Part shown: piece after piece, positions 9,092-18,559 of the stretch
Layout: the number at the start of each line of letters is the position of its first letter
Position numbering within the stretch: position 1 is the first letter of the stretch
DNA from: Paraburkholderia atlantica
GTDB lineage: Bacteria; Pseudomonadota; Gammaproteobacteria; Burkholderiales; Burkholderiaceae
DNA: 64,000 bases
Reading direction: 5' to 3'
NCBI RefSeq assembly: GCF_009362785.1
Contig: NZ_WHNQ01000001.1
Coordinates: 372,001-436,000, forward strand
Made by a program: the position numbers and the translations under genes
The notes under the pieces: generated by a model
The model's database searches: none
The model's input: only the letters and a program-made list of their open reading frames with translations
What the model was told of the DNA's origin: nothing

Positions 9092-10852
9092 ATGCCGCGC
9101 GACTCGACCTCCGACCAGCCATTTTTCCATCACTGCGCATACTGCGGCGTGCCGCTGCCGGGCCGCTTTTCGCCGTGTCCCGCGTGCCATGCGCTGCCGA
9201 TCGATTCGTTCGATACGGACGACAAGCCCGGCGAGCGCACCGCGCGATCCCGGGCGCTGAGCACATCGCGCGCGCAACTCGACCCGCTGCCAGCGGCCGC
9301 GGGCTTGGCCGCGGACCGTGCGTCGCGACGCTCCGCGCAACTGAAGATGAGCCCCTACGAACTGCTTGACGAAGCGACGTTCACGCCAGGCAGGCGTCGC
9401 AGGCGGCACCCGCTCGCGCTTACCGCGGCCGCGCTCGCGACGCTCGGCGCCGTGTATATCGGCTTCGTACTTCTCGACGACGATGCGAGCGTCGACACGC
9501 CGGTCACGGTCTTCGGCACGGTGCACCCGGACAAGCCTGGGCAAGTCCCTGCGCAGAACGTTGCGCACAGTGCGGCACCGTCGGTCGCCGTCGCGCCGAC
9601 GCCCGTGGCGCCGAAGCCCGCGTCGATCGTGGCGGAATCGCCGCGTCCCGTTGTCGTCGCGCGGCAGCAACCGGCGAACGCGCGCGGGACGCCCGTAGCG
9701 TCATCGGCGCCGCAGGTCGTGGCGAGCGCGCCTGCCGTAGCGCCGGCATCGCCGGTCGTTGCGAACGGGCCCACCGTAGCGCGATCGTCAACGCCCATCG
9801 TGGCGACGACGCCGATCCCGGCTCCATCCTCACCGCCCGTCGTGGCGACCGCCCCCACCGCCGCGCGATCGTCACCGCCAGTCGTGGCGACCGCGCCGAC
9901 CGTCGCACCATCCTCACCGCCCGTCATGGCGACCGCGCCAACCGTAGCGCGCACGGCACCGCCCGTCGCGGCGACCGCGCCGACCGTGACGCGCTCGTCA
10001 CCGCCCGTCGTGGCGACCCCGCCGACCGTTGCACCCCCCTCACCGCCCGTCATGGCGACCGCGCCAACCGTGGCGCGCACGGCACCGCCCGTCGTCGCGT
10101 CCGCGCCTACCGTGACGCGTTCGTCTCCGCCCGTCGTGGCGACCGCGCCTACCGTAGCGTCATCCCCACCGCCAGTCGTCGCGTCCATGCCAACCGTAGC
10201 GCGCTCGTCACCACCCGTCGTCGCGACCGCAGCCGTCCCAGCGCGACCGTCACCGCCAGTCGTTGCAACTACGCCGGCCGTCGTGCCATCGTCCCCTCTC
10301 GTCGTCACAACCGCACCCACCGCAGCGCCAACAACGAAATCGAGCGCGGCCATCTCCGCGCCCACGCCGCGCGGCACGGCGGTCGCGTCGACCAACCCCA
10401 AGCCCGGCACCAACGCCGACACGATGGCCACCCCGCTCACGCTAGCCGACAAGCAGCGCGCCGACGCCGAGCGCAATCTGAAAGCCGCGCACGGCTATCT
10501 GCAACGGGGCAATCTGGCGGCGACCAGAGCGCGCCTCGCCGCGGCCATCACCGCACAGCCCGACAATCGCGACGCGCGCCGCATGCGCGCCCAGGTCGGC
10601 ACGCTAGAGCAGCAGCGGGACGCGTTGCTGAGTCTCGCGCGCGGCTGTAGCAACGTCGGACGTTGGGAGTGCGCGTCGCACAACGCCAACGAAGCGTTGC
10701 GGATCGATTCGAGCAGCAAGGACGCGCAGCGCCTCGTCTCGCTCGCGTCGCACGAATCGGCGTGGCAGACCATCCCGCCGTCGGCGTGGCAGACCGTGCA
10801 GCCGCCGGCGGAAGAGTCGCGCGCATTGCGCGATCTGCTGCGTCACCACTGA
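9092..10852 (+). CDS. Zinc-ribbon/transmembrane protein with 14-residue repeats and TPR-like C-terminus
   Basis: 586 residues from ATG 9092. The N-terminus has a zinc ribbon (C15-x2-C18 ... C29-x2-C32). A single membrane segment spans 106-128 after the basic RRRRRH, predicting N-in/C-out. Residues 232-413 are thirteen 14-residue units of consensus SSPPVVATAPTVAR, likely an extended stalk. The C-terminal 140 residues (about 450-586) are helical and TPR-like (QRADAERNLKAAHGYLQRGN, then RDALLSLARGCSNVGRWECA). The architecture suggests a membrane protein holding a helical module away from the membrane, perhaps in the cell wall. Function unknown. Confidence 0.8.
   Translation: MPRDSTSDQPFFHHCAYCGVPLPGRFSPCPACHALPIDSFDTDDKPGERTARSRALSTSRAQLDPLPAAAGLAADRASRRSAQLKMSPYELLDEATFTPGRRRRRHPLALTAAALATLGAVYIGFVLLDDDASVDTPVTVFGTVHPDKPGQVPAQNVAHSAAPSVAVAPTPVAPKPASIVAESPRPVVVARQQPANARGTPVASSAPQVVASAPAVAPASPVVANGPTVARSSTPIVATTPIPAPSSPPVVATAPTAARSSPPVVATAPTVAPSSPPVMATAPTVARTAPPVAATAPTVTRSSPPVVATPPTVAPPSPPVMATAPTVARTAPPVVASAPTVTRSSPPVVATAPTVASSPPPVVASMPTVARSSPPVVATAAVPARPSPPVVATTPAVVPSSPLVVTTAPTAAPTTKSSAAISAPTPRGTAVASTNPKPGTNADTMATPLTLADKQRADAERNLKAAHGYLQRGNLAATRARLAAAITAQPDNRDARRMRAQVGTLEQQRDALLSLARGCSNVGRWECASHNANEALRIDSSSKDAQRLVSLASHESAWQTIPPSAWQTVQPPAEESRALRDLLRHH
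9785..10330 (+). repeat. 42-bp tandem repeat array, 13 units, in frame
   Basis: Thirteen consecutive 42-bp units encode 14-residue blocks such as SSPPVVATAPTVAR, SSPPVMATAPTVAR and TAPPVVASAPTVTR. Alternate units recur as pairs, which suggests past duplication of two-unit blocks. All units keep frame. Copy number is expected to vary between strains. Confidence 0.9.
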
Positions 10853-10877
10853 GGATTGCGAGGAATCTCGCGAGAGA

Positions 10878-10895
10878 GCGGCACGAGCGTGCCGC
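10878..10895. terminator. Hairpin between convergent genes (possible terminator)
   Basis: The 8-bp perfect stem GCGGCACG/CGTGCCGC with a 2-nt loop lies between two convergent stop codons. There is no T-tract, so termination is only a guess. Confidence 0.35.
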
Positions 10896-10950
10896 CCAAT
10901 CAAGCCCGTCCGTGCGGCGCCCTCAAAGACGCGCCGCGCGGGCAGCCGTG

Positions 10951-13194
10951 TCAGCCGGCGATGCTGTCGTAGCCGTAATAGCCGCCCTGATACCCCGAGC
11001 CGAGGAACGCGGCTTCCTGCGGCACGTCGGTGAGCAGCACGCCGCGCAGGCCGACGCCACCGTTACGCAGGCGTTTGGCGGTTTCGATGATCTCGTGCAG
11101 CGGCTGACGTCCATGCCGCACGACGAGCAGCGTCGTCGCCGCGTATTTGCCGATCAGCGTCGAATCGGTTACGGCGAGCACCGGCGGTGTATCGATGATC
11201 ACGACGTCGTATTGCGGCTTCAGCACCTCGAGCATCGCCTCGAAGCGTCGGCTCATCAGCAGCTCGGCCGGGTGCGACGGCAGCGTGCCTTTCGCGAGCA
11301 CGTCGAGGCCGGGCAGCACGTCGCGCTGGATCATCGCGTTGAGATCGCCGCCACATAGCACGTCGGAAAGTCCCGGCCGATGGCTGACGCCGAAATGGGA
11401 ATGCACGTCGCCGCGCCGCATGTCGGCGTCGATGATCAGCACGCGCTTATTCGCCGACGCGACCAGCGTCGCCAGATTCACCGACAGGAACGACTTGCCT
11501 GCATCGGGCCGCGAGCCGGTGATCATCACGACGTTATTGGCCGCATGATCGAGCGACAACTGCAGCGACGTGCGCAGATTGCGCACGCCTTCCACCGCCA
11601 GATCCTCGGGCGCCTGCTGCGCGAGCACATGCTGCCCACGCTGGCGCAGCGACACCTTTTCCTGCAGGCGCAATTGCGTCTGGCTGCGCGGCACCACCGC
11701 GAATACCGGCACGCCGAGCATCCCTTCGAGTTCGTCCGGACGCTCCACGCCGCCGCGGATCGCGCGCTTCAGGAACACCAGCAGCAAGCCGAGCGCGAGG
11801 CCGCCGCCGAGCGACATCAAAATCACCAGCACGCGCTTCGGCCGCACCGGATCGTCGGGCGTTTCGGCGAAGTCCACCACGCGCACGCCGCCCACCTGCC
11901 CGGCCTGGGCCACCCGCAGTCGCTGCACGCTGTTGAGCAGGTTCGTGTACAGATCGGTGTTCACGTGCACGTCGCGCTGCAGACGTAGCGCGGTCTGCTC
12001 GGTGTCGGGCATCGTCGAGACGCTGCGGTTCATCGTGCTCTGCGCGCCCTGCAACGCGGCGATCTGCGCATCGAGCGCGGCGACCGTCGGATGGTTCGGC
12101 GTGAACTTCTGCAATAGCTGCGCGCGCTGCTGCTGCAGATCGAGCAGCTTCGTCTTGTTGTCGACGATCTGCTGCAGCAGCAGCTTGCTTTCCTCGCCGA
12201 GATCGACGGTGCCATGGGTATTGCGGAACTTGCCGTAGCGCTCTTCCGCATCGTCGAGCGCCTTGCGCGCGGCGGGCAGTTGCTGCTCCAGATACGCGAG
12301 CGTGTGATCGGACTCGCTGGAACGGCTCGCCAGATCCTGGCGCACGAACTGGCGCGCCACGTTGTTGACGATCGCCGCGGTCAGCACCGGGTCGGCGCCT
12401 TCGAGGCTCACGCGGATTACGCCGGAGTCCTCGGCCGTCTCCTGCACGACCATCGTCTTGGCCAGACGCTCCACCGTGCCGAGCGTCGACGCGCGCGTCA
12501 GTTCGAAACGCGAGCCCGGCGCGCCGACCAATGTGTCGACGTGCAGCGTGATCGGGCCGACCGCGGTATCGGTCTGCACGGTCTCGCCGACGCGCCCCGA
12601 CAGAATCGCGCTGCCGTGAGGATCGCGCAGCATGAAGGTGTTGCCGGCGCCCGCAACCAGCGTGAAGGTCTCGCCGTACAGGTCCTTCGACACGTCGAAG
12701 CGCGACACCGCAATGCTTTCGTTGCCCCACGCGAACCCGCGCAGGTTGATGAACGACGGCAGCCGGAACCACCAGTGCCCGTTCACGAGTCCCGCGATCT
12801 TGCTGCCGATCACCGGCAGATAACGCGGCTTCGCCGTGATGTCGAGGTGCAGCGCGCGGACCGCTTCCTCGGTGACGAGACGCGACTTCAAGAGCTCGAT
12901 CTGCGCCGCGGTCGACGGCTTCGAATCGTACGCGCCGGGAAGCGGCGATGCCGCATCCCGGCCGTTCGCATTGACGTTCGCCGCGTTCGCCGTCCTGTCC
13001 TGAACGTGAAACAGCACGTCCGAACGATAGACCGGCGGCGCGAGGAACGCGTACGCGCTACCGACCGCGAGCGCGATCAGCGTCACGATGAGGATCGTGC
13101 GCCAACCGCGCACAATCGTGCGCACGTAGTCCGACAGATGCAACTGCCCCGGTTCATACACGCCGGCGTAGCGATTTTCGTAATTGATTGCCAT
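10951..13194 (-). CDS. bceF: BY-kinase polysaccharide co-polymerase (Wzc/BceF-like)
   Basis: 747 residues from ATG 13194; a GTG at 13203 is also possible. An N-terminal membrane segment follows YVRTIVRGWRTILIV. A long periplasmic coiled-coil region (about 290-430) comes before the second membrane segment (VLVILMSLGGGLALGLLLV). The cytoplasmic BY-kinase domain has Walker A (GSRPDAGKSF), Walker A' (VLIIDADMRRGDVH) and Walker B (DVVIIDTPPV). The Tyr-rich tail GYQGGYYGYD is the autophosphorylation cluster. It controls chain length and export of exopolysaccharide with the Wza protein encoded just upstream. In cepacian producers a tyrosine phosphatase (BceD) accompanies it; none is seen here. The bceF name rests on similarity and context. 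Confidence 0.88.
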   Translation of the reverse strand: MAINYENRYAGVYEPGQLHLSDYVRTIVRGWRTILIVTLIALAVGSAYAFLAPPVYRSDVLFHVQDRTANAANVNANGRDAASPLPGAYDSKPSTAAQIELLKSRLVTEEAVRALHLDITAKPRYLPVIGSKIAGLVNGHWWFRLPSFINLRGFAWGNESIAVSRFDVSKDLYGETFTLVAGAGNTFMLRDPHGSAILSGRVGETVQTDTAVGPITLHVDTLVGAPGSRFELTRASTLGTVERLAKTMVVQETAEDSGVIRVSLEGADPVLTAAIVNNVARQFVRQDLASRSSESDHTLAYLEQQLPAARKALDDAEERYGKFRNTHGTVDLGEESKLLLQQIVDNKTKLLDLQQQRAQLLQKFTPNHPTVAALDAQIAALQGAQSTMNRSVSTMPDTEQTALRLQRDVHVNTDLYTNLLNSVQRLRVAQAGQVGGVRVVDFAETPDDPVRPKRVLVILMSLGGGLALGLLLVFLKRAIRGGVERPDELEGMLGVPVFAVVPRSQTQLRLQEKVSLRQRGQHVLAQQAPEDLAVEGVRNLRTSLQLSLDHAANNVVMITGSRPDAGKSFLSVNLATLVASANKRVLIIDADMRRGDVHSHFGVSHRPGLSDVLCGGDLNAMIQRDVLPGLDVLAKGTLPSHPAELLMSRRFEAMLEVLKPQYDVVIIDTPPVLAVTDSTLIGKYAATTLLVVRHGRQPLHEIIETAKRLRNGGVGLRGVLLTDVPQEAAFLGSGYQGGYYGYDSIAG

Positions 13195-13244
13195 GTTTTT
13201 CACCCAACAAGGCCTGCCGGTTCAGATATCGCGTCACGCCTGCG

Positions 13245-14384
13245 TCACTTCGACACGACGACTCCCGTCACCGCCGCGTTGATCGCCGGCAACAGCAGGT
13301 TCAGCACGCGGTTGAAGCGAACGAGACCGCCCTGGCCGACGTACACGATGTCCTTCGGTTGCAACTCGAACTGGTTCGCGAGCAGCATCGCCACCGGCGA
13401 GGTCGCATCGAGGTGATAGATCTGCGGCGACTCGCTGGTCGAATTGCGGATCACGAACAGTTGCTGCCCCGAGGCCGTGTTCGAGTCGAAGCTGCCGCCG
13501 TCGGAGATCGCCTGCGACAGCGTCAGCGAGCCGTTGCGCAACGGCAGCACCGTGGCCGGCTTGTTGACTTCGCCCATCACGTAGACGCCACTGTCTTCGC
13601 GCGCGTTCACGCGCACGGTATCGCCCGGCTGCAGATAGATATCCCCCGGATTGCGGCCGCGTTTGACGAGGTCGTCGATGTTCAGCCTATAGGTCGTGCC
13701 GTTGCGGATCAGATCGACGCGGCTGCGGTCCGCGGTCGTGGTGAAGCCGCCGCCCAGGCCGATCGCGTTCGTCAGCGACATCGGGACGTCGTTGATCGAT
13801 TGCGTGCCCGGCGTGCGCACTTCGCCATCGACATACACCGTCGCGTTACGGAATGACGCGACGCGCACCGTCACCTCAGGCTTCTGGTACACCTTGCTCA
13901 GACGCTGGTTCAATTCGCGCTGGATCTGCGAGACGGTCTTGCCCACAACGTGCATCGTGCCCGCATACGGAAACTGGATGTCGCCGGTTTCATCGATCAG
14001 GAAGCCCGGCATCGCATCGCTAGGGCGCGAATTGGTCGGCGGCTGCCCAAGAGCGGCCGCGAGTTCCGGGTGATCCCACACGACGATCTGCAGCACATCG
14101 CCAGGGCCCAGCTTGTATGGCGCCGGCTTGCCGAACAGCCCCGCCGTTTCCGGCGGCAGCTGGGAAGCCTTCTGATCGGTACCCAACTTCTTCAGCAGTT
14201 CCAGATTGATATCGGTGATCGGAATCTGCTTTTGCTGCGAAGCTTCGGTACTGAATTCGCCACCTGTGTCCTGAATCGCGGCCGGCGTGATCATCCGTTG
14301 TCCCGGTACGATCGAGCATCCGGAAAGCAGTGCCGCACTAGCGAAAACCACAAGACTTCCTGTGCGAAAACCAAGTGAGCTCAT
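13245..14384 (-). CDS. bceE: Polysaccharide export outer-membrane lipoprotein (Wza/BceE-like)
   Basis: 379 residues; ATG 14384 has a strong ribosome site (GGAGTAAAG). Signal peptide with lipobox ALLSGCS. A Poly_export domain (YKLGPGDVLQIVVWDHPEL) and SLBB repeats follow (ATVYVDGEVRTPGTQSI; SGVYVMGEVNKPATVLPL). It should form the octameric outer-membrane channel for the polymer. It ends 50 bp before the BY-kinase gene and starts 40 bp after the phosphotransferase gene, so it is the third gene of one operon. Confidence 0.92.
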   Translation of the reverse strand: MSSLGFRTGSLVVFASAALLSGCSIVPGQRMITPAAIQDTGGEFSTEASQQKQIPITDINLELLKKLGTDQKASQLPPETAGLFGKPAPYKLGPGDVLQIVVWDHPELAAALGQPPTNSRPSDAMPGFLIDETGDIQFPYAGTMHVVGKTVSQIQRELNQRLSKVYQKPEVTVRVASFRNATVYVDGEVRTPGTQSINDVPMSLTNAIGLGGGFTTTADRSRVDLIRNGTTYRLNIDDLVKRGRNPGDIYLQPGDTVRVNAREDSGVYVMGEVNKPATVLPLRNGSLTLSQAISDGGSFDSNTASGQQLFVIRNSTSESPQIYHLDATSPVAMLLANQFELQPKDIVYVGQGGLVRFNRVLNLLLPAINAAVTGVVVSK

Positions 14385-14424
14385 GATCTTTACTCCTTCG
14401 CCCCGAGGCGTTGTTATCGACTTT

Positions 14425-15810
14425 CTAATAAGCGTTTCGATGCACCAGTCCGGCGACAATCGTCGCGCCGATGATCCGCATATCGAGCGCGAACGACCAG
14501 TGACCCAGGTAGTACAGGTCATGTTCGACGCGACGCTCCATCTTCTCGATGCGGTCGGTTTCGCCACGGAAGCCGTTGATCTGCGCCCAGCCCGTGATTC
14601 CCGGTTTGATCCGGTAGCGATTGATATAGCCCGCGACCACCTTCTGATAGAGGTCGTCGTGCTCGAGCGCATGGGGACGCGGTCCTACGACCGACATGTC
14701 GCCACGCAACACGTTGAAAAATTGCGGCAGCTCGTCGAGGCTCGTGCGGCGCAAAAACGCGCCCACTTTCGTCACGCGCTTGTCGTTGCGCGTCGCCTGG
14801 CTCACGATGCCTTTCGCTTCGGTATGCACGCGCATCGAGCGGAACTTGTAGATCGTAAACACGCGGCCGTCCGCGCCCTTGCGCTTCTGTTTGAACAGCA
14901 CCGGTCCGCGCGACGAGAGCTTGACCGCGATCGCGATGCCAAGCAGCAGCGGCGCGAGAGCCACGATCGCGGTCGCAGCGAACAGCCGGTCGAAAATTTC
15001 CTTCTTCAGCATCGCGTTGGCCGACAGCGGCGAGGCGACCAGATTGATCGCCGGCATGCCTAGCAGATCGACCACGCCGCTGCCTTCGAACAGCGCATGG
15101 CTGCGCACGTCCGGCATGAAGCGGATATTCACGAGGTCGTCGCGGAACTCGTCGATCAGCGCACAGATCAGCGGCTCTTCGGACAGCGACAGCATCAGCC
15201 ATAGCTCGTGCACGTCGTTGGTGCGGATGTAGTCGGCCAATAGGTCGACGCGATCGAACACCGGCACGCGCGGATTCGTCACGCCGGACTCGTCCGGGCG
15301 CGTGTTGTAGACGACGGTCGCGCGAAAGCCCGCGGTCGGCGCCGACTCGATGCGGCGCAGGATCGCATCGCACTGCGAGCCGCTGCCGACGATCGCGACC
15401 TGATGCAGGTTCATGCCCGCGCCGCGCGCCCGTGCGAGCACCGCGTGCGTAATCAGCCGATTCGCGATCAGCAGACCGCCCGTCGTCGCGGTCCAGTACG
15501 AGAACCACAGCCGCGACACGATGTCGATGCGATGCAGCGAGTACATCAGCACGAGCGCGCAGGCCTGCACGATCAGCCACGCGAGCGACACCTGGCCGGC
15601 GAGCCCGAGCTTCGAGCGGCCGCGCCATGATTCGTAGACCCCGAACGCGGGGAAGATCGCAAGCGCGAACGCAGCCGAAAACATCACCAGCGCCCAGTAG
15701 AAACCCGACTGGCCGAGATAGTCGAAGCGGATTTGCGACGCCACGGCCGCACCCGCCAATACCAAAGCGACATCGAAAATCCGCGCGAGCAGATCCTGAA
15801 ACTTGCGCAT
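14425..15810 (-). CDS. bceB: Undecaprenyl-phosphate glucose phosphotransferase (WcaJ/BceB-like)
   Basis: 461 residues; ATG 15810 with ribosome site GAGGTAAG. An N-terminal block of membrane helices and a Rossmann-like CoA-binding domain (VAIVGSGSQCDAILRRIE) come first. The C-terminal bacterial sugar transferase domain has KRKGADGRVFTIYKFRSM, RRTSLDELPQFFNVLRGDMS and VGPRPHA. It transfers sugar-1-phosphate to undecaprenyl phosphate at the inner membrane, the first step of repeat-unit assembly. By analogy with cepacian the sugar is glucose. Operon position between bceA-like and bceE-like genes. Confidence 0.9.
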   Translation of the reverse strand: MRKFQDLLARIFDVALVLAGAAVASQIRFDYLGQSGFYWALVMFSAAFALAIFPAFGVYESWRGRSKLGLAGQVSLAWLIVQACALVLMYSLHRIDIVSRLWFSYWTATTGGLLIANRLITHAVLARARGAGMNLHQVAIVGSGSQCDAILRRIESAPTAGFRATVVYNTRPDESGVTNPRVPVFDRVDLLADYIRTNDVHELWLMLSLSEEPLICALIDEFRDDLVNIRFMPDVRSHALFEGSGVVDLLGMPAINLVASPLSANAMLKKEIFDRLFAATAIVALAPLLLGIAIAVKLSSRGPVLFKQKRKGADGRVFTIYKFRSMRVHTEAKGIVSQATRNDKRVTKVGAFLRRTSLDELPQFFNVLRGDMSVVGPRPHALEHDDLYQKVVAGYINRYRIKPGITGWAQINGFRGETDRIEKMERRVEHDLYYLGHWSFALDMRIIGATIVAGLVHRNAY

Positions 15811-15865
15811 TTTACTTACCTCGTTCTGCCGTTCCTGTACGCAAAAAGGGGTGTGCATGGGCTGC

Positions 15866-17467
15866 CTACGGGCAGCGGCCGTAGTTGTCGTCAAACCTCA
15901 CGATGTCGTCTTCGCCGAGATAGGTACCCGACTGAATTTCGATGATCTCGAGCGGCACCCTGCCCGGGTTTTCGAGCCGGTGACGCGTGCCAAGCGGAAT
16001 GTAAGTCGATTCGTTTTCGCTGAGCAGGAACTGCTCTTCGCCGCGCGTGACGAGCGCGGTGCCGCGCACGACCACCCAATGCTCGGCGCGGTGATGATGC
16101 AGTTGCAGCGACAGCTTCGCGCCGGGCGTCACGACGATGCGCTTGACCTGGAAGCGCTCGCCGCGATCGATCGAGTCGTAGAAGCCCCACGGGCGCCGCA
16201 CCTTGCGATGCGCGTCGGCCTCCGGCGCGTGCTGCGCCTTGATGCGCGATACGAGCCCCTTGACGTCCTGCACGTGCGAGCGATCCACCACGAGCACCGC
16301 GTCGGCGGTCTCGACCACGACGACGTTGGCGGTGCCGACACACGCGACGAGCCGCCCTTCCGAATGCGCATAGCAGGACACCGCGCCTTCGAACGTCACG
16401 CGGCCGCGCCCGGCGTTGCCGTTCGGGTCCTTCTCCATCGCGGCCCATACCGCGTCCCACGAGCCGAGGTCGGACCAGCCGGCTTCGAGCGGGATCACGA
16501 CGCCGGGGGGCAAGTCCGCGGCCGGTTTTTGTGCTGGCGTCTCGCTCTGCGCCGCGCCTTGCGTTTCGACGTTGCTCGCGCTGCCGCCTTCTGCCGGCGG
16601 CGGTTCGGTCAGACGCTCCATCACCGCGTAATCGATCGAATCGGCGGGCACGTCGAGGAACGCGTCGTGCGACGGCCGGAATACGTCGCCGTCGTGCTTG
16701 CCGCTCGCGAACGCGCTCGTGCACGGCGCATGCATGTCCGGCCGCAGCGACGCGAGCGTGTCGAGCCACACGCGCGCACGCACGATGAAGATGCCGCTAT
16801 TCCACCAGTAGGTGCCCGCGCTCAGGTATTGCCGCGCGATTTCCTCGGCGGGCTTCTCGACGAACCCGTCGATCGCATGGCCGCCGGCGGCCAATGCCGC
16901 GCCGATGCGGATATAGCCGAAGCCGGTGTCGGGACGCGTCGGCGGCACGCCGAGCGTCGCGATCGCGCCCTCGCTCGCGTGGTGCGCCGCGCACGCCAGC
17001 GCGCGCTGCAGCGCGGGCACGTCCGCGATCGCGTGATCGGCCGGCATCACGATCAGGATCGCGTCGTCGCCGGCGGCAACCGCGAGCGATGCCGCGAGCG
17101 TCAGCGCCGGCGCCGTGTCGCGGCGCGCGGGCTCGACGATCAAACGCGCGTCGACGCCGTTCTCATGCAACTGTTCGGCGATCACGAAGCGATGCTCCTC
17201 GCCGCACACGACGATCGGCGATGCGTCGACGCTCCAGCCCGCCGGGAAGCCCTCGAGCCGCCGCGCGGTCGCCTGCAGCAGCGAGTCGGAGCCGACCACG
17301 TCGATCAGCTGCTTCGGAAAGTTTTCGCGCGACACCGGCCAAAGCCGCGTGCCCGAGCCGCCCGCGAGAATGACCGGGACGATGTGCGCGCAGCGCGCGC
17401 CAGCAACCCCGGCGCTTGCGCCGTTCGGCTCGACGGATCGGGCGCTCACACCTGCCTGCGTCAACAT
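15866..17467 (-). CDS. bceA: Mannose-1-phosphate guanylyltransferase/mannose-6-phosphate isomerase
   Basis: 533 residues from ATG 17467. The GMP domain opens with VILAGGSGTRLWPVSRENFP and carries EKPAEE and WNSGIFIV. The C-terminal cupin PMI domain has RPWGFYDSIDRGERFQVKRI and the metal site LHHHRAEHWVVVRGTA. The bifunctional enzyme makes GDP-mannose. A Pro/Ala-rich insert (about 300-330) sits between parts of the GMP domain. First gene of polysaccharide set I, 55 bp before the phosphotransferase gene. The regulator gene lies 90 bp upstream on the same strand. Confidence 0.94.
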   Translation of the reverse strand: MLTQAGVSARSVEPNGASAGVAGARCAHIVPVILAGGSGTRLWPVSRENFPKQLIDVVGSDSLLQATARRLEGFPAGWSVDASPIVVCGEEHRFVIAEQLHENGVDARLIVEPARRDTAPALTLAASLAVAAGDDAILIVMPADHAIADVPALQRALACAAHHASEGAIATLGVPPTRPDTGFGYIRIGAALAAGGHAIDGFVEKPAEEIARQYLSAGTYWWNSGIFIVRARVWLDTLASLRPDMHAPCTSAFASGKHDGDVFRPSHDAFLDVPADSIDYAVMERLTEPPPAEGGSASNVETQGAAQSETPAQKPAADLPPGVVIPLEAGWSDLGSWDAVWAAMEKDPNGNAGRGRVTFEGAVSCYAHSEGRLVACVGTANVVVVETADAVLVVDRSHVQDVKGLVSRIKAQHAPEADAHRKVRRPWGFYDSIDRGERFQVKRIVVTPGAKLSLQLHHHRAEHWVVVRGTALVTRGEEQFLLSENESTYIPLGTRHRLENPGRVPLEIIEIQSGTYLGEDDIVRFDDNYGRCP

Positions 17468-17557
17468 ATCGGGGATCCTTATCGGTCTGCGAGGTACGAC
17501 GAACGACGGACCGGTCCCCGCCTGCACTGCGCGGTTACCGGGCTGGCTCCGTCGGTG

Positions 17558-18559
17558 CTACTCGCCTGCCATGCGGCGGCTTTGAATCCTGAACTCAGTC
17601 GGCGAAATCCTCATCCGCTTGCGAAACACTTTCGCGAGCCGGTCGCCATTGCCCATCCCAGTGCGACGGGCGATCTTGTCGACCGGCAATTCCGATTCGG
17701 TCAACAGGCTGCACGTCACCGCAAGGCGCTCGTGCAACAGGAAACTCGACGGCGTGATACCCATTTCCATCTTGAAGCGGCGCAGAAAGTTGCGCTCGCT
17801 CATCGCCGCGAACTGCGCGGCATCCGCAATCGAAATCGCCTGCTGGCAGTTTTCCTGCAGCCAGCGCGCCGCCGCGCGAACCTTGTCGCCGGGACTCATG
17901 CCGCCGTCCTCGCCGAGCAGCGGCGCGAGGTTCGTGCACGAATCCGACAGCAGCCGTTCGGCAGCCGAGCGCGCGGTCGCGTTGCCCAGATCGCGCTTGA
18001 TCATCGCGAGCGCGCTGCGCATCGATTCCAGCCGGTCGCTCAGTTCGACGGCGCCCTGCTCTGCCACGCCCGCACCATTCCTGGCCACAGTTGGCTGGCG
18101 CAGGTCGCTCGCATCCTTGTCCTCAGGCAGCGCCGCCGCGTCGAGCACCGCGCGCCCTTCGGCGATCGAGCGGATCATCGCGGTGTTGCGGCGCACGCGC
18201 CGCAACCATCCGAGCAGCCGCTCATCGCGCGCCGCCGACGCCGCGCCCTTGCCGCCCGCCACATACAGCGCATCGAAGCCGACGTAATGGCGCGCGTCGA
18301 GTCCGTCGGTCCACACGCGCAACCCCGACGACGAACTCACCATGCCGCCGTCGGCGGATAAAAACGATACGTCGTACAGCCACGCGCCCGAACCCGAAGT
18401 GGAGAGTTCGTTGGCAGCCTGGAACACCTCGGCGATCACTCCCGCCCCTTGCAGCGAGCAATCGTTGAACAACAGAATCGCGACACGACGCACGCCCTTG
18501 TTCGGCGCATGCACCCAGCGCAGCATTGCAGACTCGAGACTCGCGCAGGTCATAGTCAT
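17558..18559 (-). CDS. GlxA-type AraC family transcriptional regulator
   Basis: 333 residues. The N-terminal DJ-1/PfpI-like domain (RRVAILLFNDCSLQGAGVIA; ALYVAGGKGAASAARDERLL) lacks an obvious catalytic Cys at the nucleophile elbow, as in regulators. The C-terminal AraC HTH covers about residues 225-325 (ISIADAAQFAAMSERNFLRR and VDKIARRTGMGNGDRLAKVF). It precedes the bceA-like gene on the same strand, so it may control polysaccharide set I; that role is inferred from position. Confidence 0.88.
   Translation of the reverse strand: MTMTCASLESAMLRWVHAPNKGVRRVAILLFNDCSLQGAGVIAEVFQAANELSTSGSGAWLYDVSFLSADGGMVSSSSGLRVWTDGLDARHYVGFDALYVAGGKGAASAARDERLLGWLRRVRRNTAMIRSIAEGRAVLDAAALPEDKDASDLRQPTVARNGAGVAEQGAVELSDRLESMRSALAMIKRDLGNATARSAAERLLSDSCTNLAPLLGEDGGMSPGDKVRAAARWLQENCQQAISIADAAQFAAMSERNFLRRFKMEMGITPSSFLLHERLAVTCSLLTESELPVDKIARRTGMGNGDRLAKVFRKRMRISPTEFRIQSRRMAGE

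Noticed and set aside
9785..10330. The 42-bp repeats as a CRISPR array
   Set aside because: The repeats are directly adjacent without unique spacers, vary at many positions and keep one coding frame. No cas genes are present.
15803..18361. An 852-codon plus-strand open frame opposite the PMI/GMP gene
   Set aside because: The translation is rich in Arg, His, Ala and Gly with no fold signal. The minus-strand genes here carry clear family motifs. It is an antisense shadow of high-GC DNA.
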